Shown here: positions 22,001-35,289 of the stretch, one piece after another | How positions within the stretch are numbered: position 1 is the stretch's first letter | Layout: every line of letters starts with the position of its first letter | Assembly (NCBI GenBank): GCA_050084515.1 | Contig: CM114273.1 | Span: 20,460,001-20,524,000, forward strand | Length of the DNA stretch: 64,000 nt | Reading direction: 5' to 3' | Source of the DNA: Blasia pusilla | Lineage: Eukaryota > Marchantiophyta > Marchantiopsida > Blasiales | The notes under the pieces: generated by a model | The model's input: the letters and a program-made list of their open reading frames with translations, nothing else | Database searches by the model: none | What the model was told of the DNA's origin: nothing | Position numbers and translations under genes: made by a program

Positions 22001-25000
22001 ACGTTGGTGGGTCGGGAGACAAGAAAATGTCCCTCCCCACAATAATATTGCGGTACGAGATAGAGGTACGACTTCGTTTCCTTTTCTTGGGGTTTTAAAA
22101 ACGATAACAGAGAATAAGCGATCGTTTATGAAGGATGATCGGATTCGGTCGTGGAAAGAAGAAACGGTGATGGACGAGTGAAAAGTGAACGTAAACAGCC
22201 GGTTAGAGTACAAAGCGCCGAGATCTTCGTTTAATGATTATTAAACTCTATAACACTCATATTTTGTTTTTTCTCTTATTATCGGCTTCCTCTTTTGGAT
22301 TGCTCATGAATGACATGGAGGCATCGACGAGATCTCTTCTTTGTTCTCTTGTGCCATGCATGGCATCGATGCCTCTCGTACCGCAAACGTCACATCAACA
22401 CCGATCCCACGGTGGATACACGGGGCAAATCAACTAACCCGATGCGATCTCGACCACCTCGACCGACCTTCTCCAGTTCACCACGATGGCCGTCGAGTCG
22501 TAGTGAGACACTGAGACCGCCGGACAGCTGGTACCCCAGGAGAGACCGGATGAAGGTGGTCCTTCCATCATTATTCCGTTTCTTTGTCCTCGTGGAATAG
22601 CGAAACGGGACTTCGGTTCTACTTCGGAGGCGAAGGCGATAGGGTTATTAATTAAAGTCGAGAGGACTTTCCATTTTTCTTTTTTCCTTTAATTCTCCGA
22701 TTGACACGTTTCAGAGATTCAAATTAATAAATAAGAAAAAGCTTCGTAGTAATATGGCCGAATGATGTAATCCACCATCTAGGTCGGAAGGAATGAGCTT
22801 ACATCCGTTTAACCCGCTCGCTATTAGAGGTGAGATAAAGTTTTTAGTCCATCCTAATCACGAGATCAAAAGAGATAACTAGAGATGAGTTCTATGTATA
22901 ACTCTCCACTTTGTAAAGCACGGCTGGAAGTCAGGAATTCGCGTTTTTTCGGTGGCATCCCGTTTCTAAATTAAAAAAATTAAAATCAAATCGGCCCAAG
23001 CGGCCCTTCGAAAAGCACGAACGAGTTTTCATCTACAGTTACAGTGATCCATCCACTCTGTCTCTCGTGTGCTCGACATGTGGAATCGACGGAGATCCGA
23101 TTCCATTTCTCTCTTGGGACAAAACAAATGGGGAAGAAGCGGTCCCAGTCCATAAAGAGAATATTGCCGTTTCGGGCACATCTTTCCAAGGCTCGTTTTC
23201 TGCAAGGAACGAAGGCGATTGGCTCACATGGCATCTTCCACTTATATGCTCTTATTGGCTTTTGTAGGAGAAAGGAATCTCTTTGGAGCCGTGCTGTAGG
23301 TGGGACAATTGGATTCACCGAAAACCCTGAGTATATATGAATTTTTATTTCCATTCCTTAAATTTCTATTTTGGGTACGGACTAGATAAAAATAAAGTCA
23401 ATAATGATGATTCGAGTTTGCGTTGCTCTTCAGCCAATCAAAGTGATTAACCGAAATTACTATCATGTGTTTCTAATTAGTTCGTGATTGTGTAATCTTT
23501 TACTTTTCATGTCCACTCTTTTCTATTTTCCCTAAGTTTTCATTAGGGTTTCATTCTTTTCTATCTAATTTCCCTTCGTGGAGAATGCGATTTTCATATT
23601 TCCCTACTCACATGCTAAATTGACGGAATTATGTTTTTTCGGGCAATGAAATATTTTTATATTTCTTCGGAGTATTTTCATCACTACGTCGAAAGTAATT
23701 TCCAGTCTGAGACATGTGGTTTCTTTCGTTCCTCAATGATATTTGAAACTTTCCTCTCATCCACCAATTTTTTTCAAAAGGAAAGAAATTCACGGGAGGG
23801 GAGACGTTGAGCCATGGATTTCTACTGAAATGGTATATCATGATGTTTTTATTTTTTCCTTTCCGTATATCCTCCAAATTTGAGGTCAATAAAACGGATG
23901 AGAACATTTTTAAATAGCGTTCATATACCTTCTTCGTTGTCCCGGATTTTCTTGACCGCGTAACAGGAATTCTCCTTCATTTTCAATTTTAAAAAATAAT
24001 TATTAAGTCGTTGATGATTATCCCCTCGAACACTCCCATGGGCAGGGCCGGGGTGGCGTATCCGAAACCAACGAATAAGAAAATAATAAAGATATATATA
24101 TATATATATATTATTCGGTGCCACATGTATCCTCCAGTTAAGACGTGGAAATTGAAAGAAATAAGGCGGGGTGAGAGCGGGCGGGAGGAAGACACAGCAT
24201 TTATGACTCTGTGTGTAATAGTATAGCGTTATTGTGCGTGTCCGTCCGCCTCTTATCGCTATCCCAATTCTCACCATCCTGCAAGCGCGAAACCAAAACA
24301 AACCATCCAAAAGATTCAACTCTATCTTCTAATCCGGGATATCGTCGAGTTATGCCCTATTTCACCTTCTCCTTTTACGGGATATGCCTCGTCTGCTGTT
24401 CAACGTGGCGAGTCGTTCAGGGTTTGGTATGGAAGGTGCATGTGGAAGGCCAATTTGAGTGGGAGTTATTTTTCGCTTGGTTTAAATCACAAAAGTGATG
24501 CAATGGGAGAGAACCGTATACAAAGTCATAAAGAGAAAACTTAAAAGCAAACACCCGGATCGAAGATAAAATACGCCCAGGTTTCTTTCCCATGTATCTC
24601 CAGCGCAGTTTTCGCGTTTCAGTGACGGTTACATTTCTCGGAGAACCTAACCCCAAAGAAGAAAATACTTCAGAAGCACTCAATTATAACTCACGCATAC
24701 ACCGGTGAAATGATAACCCCATCCCCGTGACGGAAACCTAAATCGAATGCCGAGTATTTAATTAATCCTTAATAATGTCCACACAAACACGCGAAATCGA
24801 CTTTCGAAAAGTCTTGCGCTCGAACCAAAACTGCAACCTTCGGCGGAAACCAGAGATGCGAATCTATGACGAAGAGACTAATAAGTCTCGGACGAAACAA
24901 ACTAGGCAGAGTATCCACCAAAATCACGCTAAATAATTCATTCAATAAAAAAAACAAGTGAAAGGCAAATTGGTCTTCGTGTCCCTTCCCTACATAGCAA

Positions 25001-28000
25001 GAGTCGGGGGACGGCTCGGTTGGATTGGATGACAGAATCATGGGCCGGAACATACGAGAGTATCTTCCCGTGACGTCCACGAGCAACACAGGCTACCTCA
25101 CGAACGATAATTCCCACCCCTTTTCTGGACCATTCCGAATCACCAAATGTACCCAAACCACGTGACATTTGCCCTTCGTCGAGAGAGTGATATTATCGCG
25201 AGAATTCCTAGCAAACCGACCATGCAATAGAAAACCCATTTTCTGGGCGGGATGATGGTGAGCATCCCATCTTTGCTCCTTGTGAGCACGTAAGAGAATC
25301 GCAGTAGTAGGGCGGTGCTGACTAATGATGCTTGGGCTTTCATAGATGTGGAGCGAATGAAACATACGTGTGTACAAGCCGATGACATGTTCCATACTCC
25401 ATTTGGTGTCGGGGAACAAAACCAGAACGGGGAAAGAGGTGGGCTCGTGGACCTCACCCTTGACTTACGCTCCACGGCGTCATCACTTTTGGGAGGGGCG
25501 AACACCGGATGGGATGACTTTTCTTTTCTCTAGATTCGTGGTGATTGAATTTGGTAGCAGATGTGAGTTCACATGGTCCGGCAAGTAAACTAGCTCCCAC
25601 GCTATGTGTATGCGATAGGGCTCTATTACGGAAAATCAAAAAGTTTGCACTTAACAATGCCTTTGAGTCCTAACCGCCCTTCAAAACCCCATTTGTCTCA
25701 ACGAAGTTTACAAGGAAAATGTTATGATCATTATATGTGTTCATAGACATTAGAAGAATCTCTTTCACGAGTGGTTAGAATGTCAGAGATTGATGTTTTC
25801 CAAGTGCAACCCATAAGATACTCATACCTCCATAAATTCATCACGTGAATGAAAGTCTAAAGGTTAGCCAAATGGAGATCATGCCTTGCACTTTCACCTT
25901 GAGGTCAATATGTACCAATTAGACAGTGAAGTATTAGAATGCATGGAAAACAAAATCACCAAAACCATAAATAGAATAAACATCCGCCAACTAGGCGTCA
26001 ACATAACTTGGAAAACTCTCCACCGAGGTGAATCACCTTGACGAGCACTTGTGGTGGATTGCAAAACCGTAACATCCTCTCCGAATTGACCGGGATGGAA
26101 ATAGAAGGAAGAAGTCATTCTCAACATCCACTTGAAGAACCAGCCATTGTGTGTCTTGAAAGAAAGTCTAAAACCCTATTGGCAGTCTCAAAGCTAGCTA
26201 GAGTAGTTTCTCCAAATTGATGTGGACACATGTTTGATTGGAAGGCCCCGCGAAATTGGGAAGCAATAGCAAAGTCTGCCACATTATACTCACCATCTGT
26301 GTGTAATAAATCCACCAAATTATACACACAATTCTCTAAAAGTATATTTATTTTCAAAAAACCCTCGGTTATTCTTCGTGAGATTAAAACAAAAATTGAC
26401 ACCCGGATTTCACCTTCTCCTTGTAAACTACAAATTAATCAAATGAAATCTATATATATATATATATAAAGCGAAATAAGTGTGTTAAGAAGACACTTCC
26501 TGCCCACCAACACTAGAGTGCCTGTATCCAGTTCCAGATCGCGAGTGGACATGATCCGCATTATTCTGTGTCGTTTGTGGTGATTTGGTTTCCACCAACT
26601 CACGGCTCGAATTCCCACACTGCGGCTTCGGCTCCCTCCAAGGACGGACGGACGGACGAACCTCTCCGTCCGTACACGCCGATGGAGTCCACATTCCGTC
26701 CGTCATCACCTGCTGTCGGTGGTACCCCCGAGAGATGCCTCTTGATTCTCTCGAAGATTCGCGCATTGACTGGAACTTGCTTTGTCGACATTCGTGAGAA
26801 TCCAACCAAATTCGGCATTTGACCGACCCTTTTGTATCTTTAGATCATGCATTCTTCATGCCATGGAAGGAATCTCATCTTATTCGTTATTGGTTTCACC
26901 ATTGATCATTCGAATCAAAACATTCCTCGAATCAGAACATTAAATTATTTTCTGATGTAAAGTGTGACTTGAAAAGAATTAAGCAAATGACCGCAACCGT
27001 TTGATTTATTCACTTCCTTCTCCTTTGAGTCCCATGATTAATGAGGCTTAATCTTGCCCTTAATTTTGTGAGGAGAGGAGAAAAGTACAAATACCAACAT
27101 CTATGGTAGGTATGAGATGGCGTGTGTAGTTAATAAATCGAGTAGTTGTTCTTATAGTATTTATTTATTATTTATATCATTGTTGGAGAGGGGTTTCTTA
27201 TTCGCAAACATTTTAACTTTATACATGGCCACATGGCATCCTTGAAATCTTTTCTTTGAGTATAGCATAAGTAGCCCCCGGAGGGAAAGGGTTATACAGT
27301 AGTGTCTATTTCATTTCCGGTTGTCTGCCTAATTTCCCCAAAGTGGAGAAAATCAATGCATACCTCATCATAAGTTTTCTCGTTAGTAAATCTTCCATCT
27401 ATATGGTCACTATGTTGTAAAACTCTTTGTTTTCCCTTTACGCTTTGTTTCTTACCCTAACAATTTTTTCTACCATTTTTTGTTATTTAGATGATTTTTT
27501 CAACCATAATCCAATAAATAGAGATTTTCAGAAATTGAAAATTGTACATATAACTCTAAAAGAAATAAGTGGATAAAAAATTTCAAACCATAAAAATTAT
27601 AATAGAAAATATTTGAAGAAAAAAAAAGAGGATACGTGGCACTTTTACAACATTTTCCATCCCTTCAAACGAAAAGTTGGAAATCGTATAATTTTTTATT
27701 AAAGAAGTTAAAACAACACTCTCTAATCCGAAGGATATTACTTCAACACAAGAGACCTTCAAATTCTTCAATGGAAATGATTAATAGCCTTTATCTTGTA
27801 TTCACTTCTTCAACTTGAGAATTTCTACGTCTTCTTTGATCCAATACATACAAATCATAAACCAAGTTCAAAATAAAACGTAAAGAGAACCTCTAAAAAA
27901 GTAGCCTTCAAACTTATTCATACTTATGCAAATTTAGTTACTAATTACCCATAAATACCAAGTGAAAAAATCTCACTCAAATATTTTTAATAGCTAAGAA

Positions 28001-28050
28001 AATTATTCACTCAATTAATAAATAAAAAACCCCAACCTAGTGTCTTCAAT
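22001..28050. other. AT-rich region without recognised gene
   Basis: Frames up to about 130 codons occur on both strands without family resemblance. (AT)n tracts lie at 24092-24111 and 26451-26468. A short tandem GGAC unit (four copies as GGACGGACGGACGGACG) is at about 26642-26658. No transposon similarity seen. Confidence 0.4.
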
Positions 28051-28274
28051 GTCACATCCTAGTTAGCCCGTAGGTAGAGTTCTACCGCATCGACGACATA
28101 GAGGGTCAACAGGTCGTTTGGGTGTAACTTTGTCCTGAGATGTTGAATGAGGTTGGGGACTGGTCCGTTGTTTCGGGAACATCCTCTCAGAAGATTTCCC
28201 TAGTTTAGTCTCTCTTAGACAGGTGACCCGTGGACCGAGTCAATGTTCATCCAGTAACTTGTCCACGTAGGTTA

Positions 28275-30166
28275 TTGTTTGGAGGCTATCCTTGGGGGAA
28301 GATTTTGGCTCTTCCAAAGACTACAAGAGAGGACAAGATGGCTTTCCCAAACTATATTTCTCACATTGGGCCTTAGGAGCACCTCTCTTGATTTTTGTGC
28401 GCAGCCAATGCAATATTGGTATGGGGTTCTGGACCGGAAGCTAAGGAGGAAAGTTCAAGATGTGATGTTGTTGTTTCAAGAGAGACCAAGCCTCTAAGAG
28501 GTAGGGTGGAGATAGATGCACAAGAGGGAATCAATGGGGTACACACTAGGATTTCCCAGTGGTCTACAGTTTCAAAGACACTTCACACATCGTCGATGGT
28601 ACTTGGACGACCAGTAGAACCTACTGGTGAGGCAAGAGCGTCCACGCCATAAGTAGTTCGAGAGACAAATCCTATGCCGGATCGAGTGAAGCCTGGTTCA
28701 ACCATGTTTTTGGAGGTGGCCACCAGGGTGAGCCAAGCTCCGTGTTTTCTCGCCATAGAGTTGGCAACTTTGGGAGTTGGACCAACGGAGGTGTTCCAAC
28801 TGGCCGCCATACTATGTGAGCGGGATTGCCTCTCGTTTGGAGGTTGTGGACCTGCCCTCGGAGCATGTGCTCAAAAAATCCCCACTCAATCATGGCACGA
28901 TGTGCTGGAAAAGTTGGTGGATATGCCACCTCGACCAGCCATGATAACACCTAATGTAGTGTTGTTGGACAACCGAGCTAGAATGTTTCGCTTAGTTAGT
29001 ACCATATGTATGGTGTACCGCCGGTAGCGCGTTCTACTTAATTTGAGAGCGTATCCCTTGATGTTAGGGATGGCGACATGTTTGGTGTTACGGTTATAGA
29101 AAGGTGACATTGAGCCTTGTCCCTTTTTGATACAGACCTCTGCAGGGGGCGTGTTACCCACGCGATACATGACTCGACATGAGTTAGTCATTAAACTCCA
29201 ACTAGAGCATGATTGAGAGAGTGATGGTGCGCATTCGAGGGATTACAACACTGGTAGAGTCGTATGATGTTTTCGTAGGGAGTACAATGTTGTATCCCCT
29301 TGGTTTCATCCTTCATTTATGGCAACAAAATATTTCTTATCATCCAAGATGACGATTAGGTGATGGACATGTGAGCCATTTTCCAGTGCAGTTTGCAGGG
29401 CGTGGTGGTGGTCGACCATGTAACGATATAGTGACCACATATGAAGTATCAACTTCACATGTGGTGTTACCTGACTAGGATACTTGTTTGTGGGGGGGAG
29501 GAACGCCCATATGGAGAATATTCCCGTAGTGGATAGTCCCACAGAGAGACTTGCTAGGGTGGGTAACTCTTCCCATCGTGCGGAGACTAGTTCACCATTA
29601 TGGGTACAAGCGTTGAGTTGTAGAGGAGTGCATATGAGCCCATGAGGTAGGCGTGGACCCATGCCTATATCTTGGCGCATAAAGAGTTAAGTGACAGTTA
29701 TGCTCTTGGAGTGGAGACTTGATATCTTAGGATACCAAACATGTTGTGTGGTAGCGTCTGGAGGAGGGTACGAAAGTGTTAGACCTCTTCCGAGGAATCA
29801 ACATGAAGAGTAGTTGTAGTGTTGCAGGATGACATCCGGATACATGGATATCTCTAGATGGAGATAGATCCGTGGATGAGCACGAGTTGGGAAAAGTTAC
29901 GGGATGATGGCACTGACAGGGCTAGATGTATACAAAGTAGTGTATCACGTCAACTAGAAATGATGTCTACCATCTAGAGTTAAGGGTATCCAACTACCAA
30001 ATGGTAAGACATTAGATGGTAAACATACAAAACTACCCATAGGCTATTTTGGGGGAAGAACCTTTTGAGTCTTCCCAAGGCTATAAGAGAGGGAGAGATG
30101 GCTTTCCCAAACCATCTTTCTCATGTTGGGCCTTAGAAGCATCTCTCTTGCTTTGTGTGTAGTAGG
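28275..30166 (+). repeat. Direct repeat pair of about 125 bp flanking copy D3
   Basis: The stretch 28275-28403 recurs in the same orientation at about 30043-30166: both contain GATGGCTTTCCCAAAC, then TTTCTCA, TTGGGCCTTAG and CTCTCTTG, and close with GTGCGCAG or GTGTGTAG. Copy D3 starts immediately after the first unit. The pair could be termini of a different element that captured D3, or remnants of a duplicated insertion. Confidence 0.6.
28404..29960 (+). mobile_element. Family D gypsy relic (copy D3): gag end, protease, methyltransferase start
   Basis: The plus strand begins in the gag C-terminal part (PMQYWYGVLDRKLRRKVQDV, 28407-28466). The linker before protease follows (VFQLAAILCERDC, matching VFRLAATLCERGI of D5), then NVVLLDNRARMFRLVS, a strongly decayed protease with the MLYPLGF tail near 29288, and methyltransferase motif I as VLDLFRGIN near 29778. 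Homology fades by about 29960. Stops and frameshifts are frequent. Confidence 0.75.
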
Positions 30167-30879
30167 AACTAGGGTGATAGCTTCCAGATTCCCTCATAGT
30201 AGAGGATGGATGACGCTCAATATGACGATGTAGATTTTAGAGTGGAGTTGGTCGCTTTAGCCATTTTTACTCTTATTTTGTTGTGTGGTCTCGATGTAGA
30301 TACGTGAGTATATTTCATTAATGGTGGATCGACCTTTTTGTTGGGAAGATCGGTGTCGTGTGATGTGTAGATATAACAAGCAATGTGGATTGTGTAGCAA
30401 CCTGTATACGCACGACATCAAAGGAAAGTCTACACAAGGAAGATCCACAAAATACAATGATCTTGGGAATAATTTTTCATTCTTCTCAGCTTTTGGGCTA
30501 ATCAACCAAACCAAAATGATTTACAAGAGTTACAACCTTCAAACTATGTTCTTGACTTTTCATTGATGCTTCTCCTAACTTTTTCACTTACCAACTTAGT
30601 TAAAGTTGCTCCAATCAAGCTCTAAGGCTACACATCCCCTTCTTTGTCTCATCCATGTTCACATCTTGAAACTCATTAATCCTTCTCTATAATAGGGTAT
30701 TCTTAGCATCAAAAACTAGGAAGCTTCCTCATTTCCTTATGACTCTTCTCTACTAACATCCATCTTCAAATTATCAATCCTCTCTTTGGTAATATTCTTA
30801 CACTGAGCCCCCTTCCTCAATCGAGATGTTCTTAAGATCATCGTTATAAAAACAAAACAACAACACCCTCCATGTCATA

Positions 30880-31054
30880 AACAAAAATAGATATGACCTT
30901 GGAATTTCCTTTCTTGCCCTAATGGACTTTTCCATCCTTGTCGAGAATTTAGGAACTAAAATGGAATTTTCCTCCTAAACAATGGACTTAACTCTGCATA
31001 CATGATCAAATATATGGAGATTGAATTTGTTTGCATGCAACCTTGGTTAAGGTC
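30880..31054 (-). mobile_element. Possible fragment of an N-type element (N3)
   Basis: The last 25 bases, ending GCATGCAACCTTGG, match the right end of N2, and the sequence before it (ATGGACTTA, GCATACATGATCAAATAT) resembles the sub-terminal part of N2. Like N2 it lies immediately before a family D LTR fragment. No left end found. Confidence 0.4.
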
Positions 31055-31059
31055 TATGT

Positions 31060-31419
31060 CACATTTTTGCAGCGGAGTAGAGAGTAACCATATAGCAGAT
31101 TTGAGAAGGCTAGATATCGGGGATGATTTTTTGAGGTAGAGAGTAATTTGAGTTTGTAGGTTATGCCCTATTCAAGGCTCATGTATAGCTATTTAAAAAA
31201 AACTAACCATTTAGGTTAAAGTTTTTTTCTACTTCATTGACTTTCCATTTTGAAAGTTCCCCTTGACCTACTATCATAGGTTAGGGTTTAAAATATGACC
31301 TAATTTCACAAGTCACCAAGGAGACATATTGGAGAAGGGAGAGAAAGTATACATCAAGAGAGAATGAGGTCCTGAAGAGAGCTTCGAGACCTCATTCTCG
31401 CTTAGTTGAACCTATTTTA

Positions 31420-31493
<74 letters not shown>

Positions 31494-31560
31494 GTATTGT
31501 TTTGGTTTTTTTCACAGGTCTAAAGATTTTGTGGAAAGATTGTGAGTAGAGTATACTTCA
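31060..31560 (+). repeat. Family D LTR fragment with expanded (GA)34
   Basis: Blocks such as TTGACTTTCCATTTTGAAAG, CCCTTGACCTACTATCATAGG, GAGACCTCATTCTCG and GTTGAACCT follow the order seen in the family D LTRs. A pure GA microsatellite of 68 bases (31423-31490) has grown at the place where intact LTRs have short GAGAGA runs. Confidence 0.7.
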
Positions 31561-31946
31561 AGTCTACATTGGTGAGTGACTGGGCCTGCAATCCTTTCAT
31601 TATTAAAGATGGGCTAACACGTATGTCACAGAAAACATATTACACTAGAGGCGTCAACAAAATTTTGGTGGAATACAGATTCAAGACCTCGTAGTGTACA
31701 AACTTCATCAATACATTCACCACCAATTGTAGTTAATGATGTCGATGGAAGTGCTTTCTTCAAAATTTCATAGGGAGCACGAAGAGGGTAGAGAGATACA
31801 TAGAGAAGAGGAAAAAGGTGAAACATATTTTTTGAGGCACTATGTTTGATGGGGGCATTCCCATGGAAGCTAGGGCCCATATTTGCTCTTGCTTCGTAAT
31901 TCCGTGAAGGGTGCCGGCTAGTGGGTGGATGCTCATCCCCTCATTT

Positions 31947-32350
31947 TGTAATGCGCCTACTCTCCTTACCTTGAAGGTTAATTTTTTTGTTGCGGAAGCG
32001 TGCGTTTAGTAGGACACGCTCTCAACGTTGATGTGCATCCAAACACACACTCGTGTTAATTGGGTCTAGATCAATCAGAGGTTATAACTTACGGAGTTCT
32101 TGACTCAGCCTCTCATCAAGCTCAACCTTCCTAGTTTTGCGCTTTACAATACAGGAAAGCCTTTGAAGACTTGGGACAGACTTTCTAGTCCGTTCAGGAA
32201 CCTCAAATAGTATTTGAATGCCTGGAGGACATCCAATGAGTCCCAATCCATGAGTCACAAAAATGAATCTCCGGTTGGAATCAACGTGTGGCTTACGAAG
32301 TCCACTCCCTTGGATCAGGTTTGGGTTTCGAGTTCCAATTCCAAACTCCT
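31947..32350 (+). repeat. 5' part of a family C LTR
   Basis: It begins TGTAATGCGCCTACTCTCC, the same start as the complete family C LTRs (TGTMRTGCGCCTACT), and follows them through CACGCTCTCAACGTTGAT and GGCTTACGAAGTCCACTCCC before switching to family D integrase sequence near 32350. The 3' 600 bases are missing. Confidence 0.8.
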
Positions 32351-33735
32351 CTCTTCATCGTTTGCACAACCCCCTCCGCTAGTCCATCCGGTTCAAGATG
32401 ATCTCGCAAAGTGGTGCGGTGGTCGATCAGCTCCTATTCACACAAGGCGTGAAACTCCACGCAAAACTCCGTACCTTGGTCTGTCAACACCTCAGCTGGT
32501 ATGCCGTAATGACTCAACACTCAATCTATGAAGGCATACACTACTCCCTCACTCGCTTTATCAGGAAATGCAACCAACTCTATCCACTTCGATAAGTGCT
32601 CCACCATCACCAACACATAACGACTATGGCCCTCTGTCAAAGGCAAAGGTCTTGCAAAATCCAAACTCCATCTATAATCTAAACCCATGATCGGAAGTGG
32701 ATGCAAGTGTGAGTCGGAGCATTGAACGATGCTTGGACTCGATCACACACCATGCATCTGGCAACAAACTGCTGAACGGCAGTCTGCATGCCGCTCCACC
32801 AATAGTGAATCTAAAGCAAGTTGTATGTCCGCTTCACTCCAAAATGACCCAACTCCTCGTGGGCATGACGCACCAAATGTGCTCTCTATGAAGGATGAGG
32901 CACAACACTCACTCTACCATTCTCCCACACTCGCAACATATATGTTCCCTCCCACCGGAACCTACTGGTTTGCCGTAGGATCCAATCCCGCTCTCTAGCA
33001 TCCACTATGTTTGCGACGCTAGAAATACGCTGGTTCTCCAAGACCACTCCATTTTCATGAATGTCTCGGTCACATGTCGTCTCCTCATCAACCTCTGGAT
33101 CTAAGGACTCTCTATGAAACCTTGTCGTCGCAGTCTTAACAATCTGGCTCTCCATAGCCAACAAGCCCACATAAGCTAATACGTGCCATCCTGGCACGAA
33201 CTCCTCATCACTCTCTCCATGCCAACGAGCTATAGTCATATCTCGCTGACTTGAGCATGGGTTACGGCTCAAACCATTTGCATCCTGGTTGAGCCTTCCA
33301 GGTCTATGCACCACGTGGAAGTCATACTCCTACAACAAAAGAGCCCACCTCTCAAGCTTCTCTGTAAGCTTTTCCTCAACCACTTAAGTGGCTAATGATG
33401 AGTAATAATATTAAAGGGGTTTCCGAATAAACAAGACTTGAAATGTGCGATAACCCATACTGCAGCCAAACGCTCATCCTCATACGAGCTATACATGTGG
33501 AACGTTGTTCGAGCCACTAGCGTAAGCCACCACGAACTCTCTACCCTCATTGTCATGTTGGGTGAGCATGGCTCCAAGCTCCAACATGCTCCAATTAGTA
33601 TGCAACTAGACAGAATGCCCCCCGATCCTCAATATGGGCATGGACCTCAATCTGTCCTTGAGCAACAGAAATGCTCTTTCTTGCTCATCCCCCCGATGCC
33701 ACTCCTGATCCACCTTGGTGAGCAAGGTTAGCTAC
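32350..33735 (-). pseudogene. D4 RNase H and integrase (broken)
   Basis: RNase H remnants lie at about 33735-33300 (RLAAVWVIAHFKSCLFGNPF and the final MVHRPGRLNQDANGLSRNPC). A spacer with HGESDEEFVPGWH follows, then the zinc-binding region with ILRQTSRFRWEGTYMLRVWE. The integrase core is at 32706-32350: WSLDFARPLPL (first acid), SKWIELVAF, then a frame shift before the second acid and DGLAEGVVQ with the third. The C-terminal tail and PHD finger are absent through truncation. Confidence 0.8.
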
Positions 33736-33767
33736 TTCCCAATCGAACTGAAACCCTTGACGTACTA

Positions 33768-34855
33768 TCAGTAGAAGTTTGCCAATCCCATGAATGCACG
33801 AACTCGACTCACATTTGTAGGGTGTGGAATACATGAAATAGCCTCTATCTTCGTCTGCTGCACACCAAGCCTCCGTGGGTGTATCGTATCACCTAGATAC
33901 TCAATCTGGTCGTAGAAGAACTTGCACTTACCTGGATGTAGCTTCAGCCCATGTAACTGCAATTGTCAAAATACCTCCTCTAGATGTTGCTCATGCTCCT
34001 CAACCATGGCGCTAAAGACTACGATGTCATCAATATAACACCTAGAAAAATCTAGACCTGCCAAGATCATATCCATGACCCTCTGAAACTCAGCCGGGGC
34101 GTTCTTTAACCCAAATGGAAAGAACCGCCATAAGTATAAGCAATCCTTCCCGTGAGAATCGAAGCCCCAAATTTCCGTCTTCTGCGTGTCTTCCAATCTG
34201 ATAGGCATTTGGAGGACAGGCAGAAGATTTAATTAATTTTAAATGACACCCATTAATATAAGAATAGACTCAAGAGGACATATGTCAACAATAGAAGGCC
34301 CTTAAAAGGACAGGTGTCAACACTTGAGAAGGGGTTCCTCTAATCCCACATGCTCGGGAGTGCAGGGACTAATCGTGTTACATAATTTTATTTATTTTTT
34401 ACCATCAAAAAAGGAAAAATTCTTCTTACAGTATATTTTTTTTCTTAGTATCCAATTACCACATGTTAAACGTAAAAATGTTTATGATAATATAGATAAA
34501 AATAAATAATGTGACATAACGTCTAGTCATCCGGTGAAAGTGTACCGTTTTCACTCCGAGGTCGGGCCAGCAACGGCGGAGAGATGTTTCTTTTGCGTCC
34601 ACAAACAAAGACAGGTGGTGGCAGCATAGAGCTCAGGCCCTAGAGCCTGATTCCCTTAACATACTGAGATTCTCCAGGAGCTCGCCGACGAAGATCTAAC
34701 AAACTAAAGACCTTTGCATGTCCTATAACCTCAAAGATCTCCTCACGGATGCGCATGGCATACCTATCAGACTTTGTCTGCCGATTGATAAGTCGGTAAT
34801 CTCCACACATCCGCCTATCCATCAAATTGCCATGCACATCCTTCTTGGCGGGCAT
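33768..34855 (-). pseudogene. D4 reverse transcriptase, interrupted by an insertion
   Basis: Pieces in order: MPAKKDVHGNLMDRRMCGDY and FEVIGHAKVFSLLDLR (34855-34690), then, after the insertion, PIRLEDTQKTEIWGFDSHGK, FPFGLKNAPAEFQRVMD and the catalytic box CYIDDIVVFS (YIDD codons 34037-34026), then HGLKLHPGKCKFFYDQIEYLG (33960-33900) and MGLANFY. The polymerase motifs are those of Ty3/gypsy. Both catalytic aspartates of YIDD are retained, but the insertion and several stops inactivate the frame. Confidence 0.85.
34223..34695. mobile_element. 0.47-kb AT-rich insertion in D4 reverse transcriptase
   Basis: An AT-rich block without homology to family D splits the palm segment between LDLR and the Leu-Pro-Val-type continuation. 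GAAGAT occurs at both edges (34223-34228 and 34690-34695), consistent with a 6-bp target duplication. It has no coding capacity and no clear inverted ends. Confidence 0.6.
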
Positions 34856-35289
34856 TATAGTGGCAGATGGATACTCTCCATACTAAATCTCCACTAGTCC
34901 TGCTCCAACCAAGTCCTCCTACTCTGAATCAGAGCCCTCTCCATGTCATTGTACCTGTAGGATCGTTGGAAGATCGGCGTATCATTCCAAAACTCAATGC
35001 GGATCGCGAGACCCTTCAGCATACCCAAATCATGCATGCTAAATGCATAACAACTCCTTAAATCCTAAGGGATTGGTCTATCCGGCGTTGCTCTCATCCT
35101 GTCAACTTAGGGCCTATATCAACCTCCCAAGTCTCCATCGTGACTACGGTAGGACTCTCCGATGCGGGTGTTGGTGGTTCCTATAGTCCAACCCCGTCTT
35201 GGACAATATAACTCCGCTGCTCCCTTGCAACCAACTGCAAACTCTTATCTCCACCTGCAATATCAAGAACTACGCTTGATGCTGTGGCT

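Noticed and set aside
22986-23354. 122-codon minus-strand frame opposed by a 98-codon plus-strand frame
   Set aside because: Neither shows a recognisable domain, and both open frames over one stretch argue against either being selected.
25093-25505. Overlapping 108- and 121-codon frames
   Set aside because: Same reason: two phases open together, no similarity seen.
31423-31490. (GA)34 as a possible regulatory GAGA element
   Set aside because: It lies inside a decayed family D LTR and is best explained as microsatellite growth from a short GAGA run.
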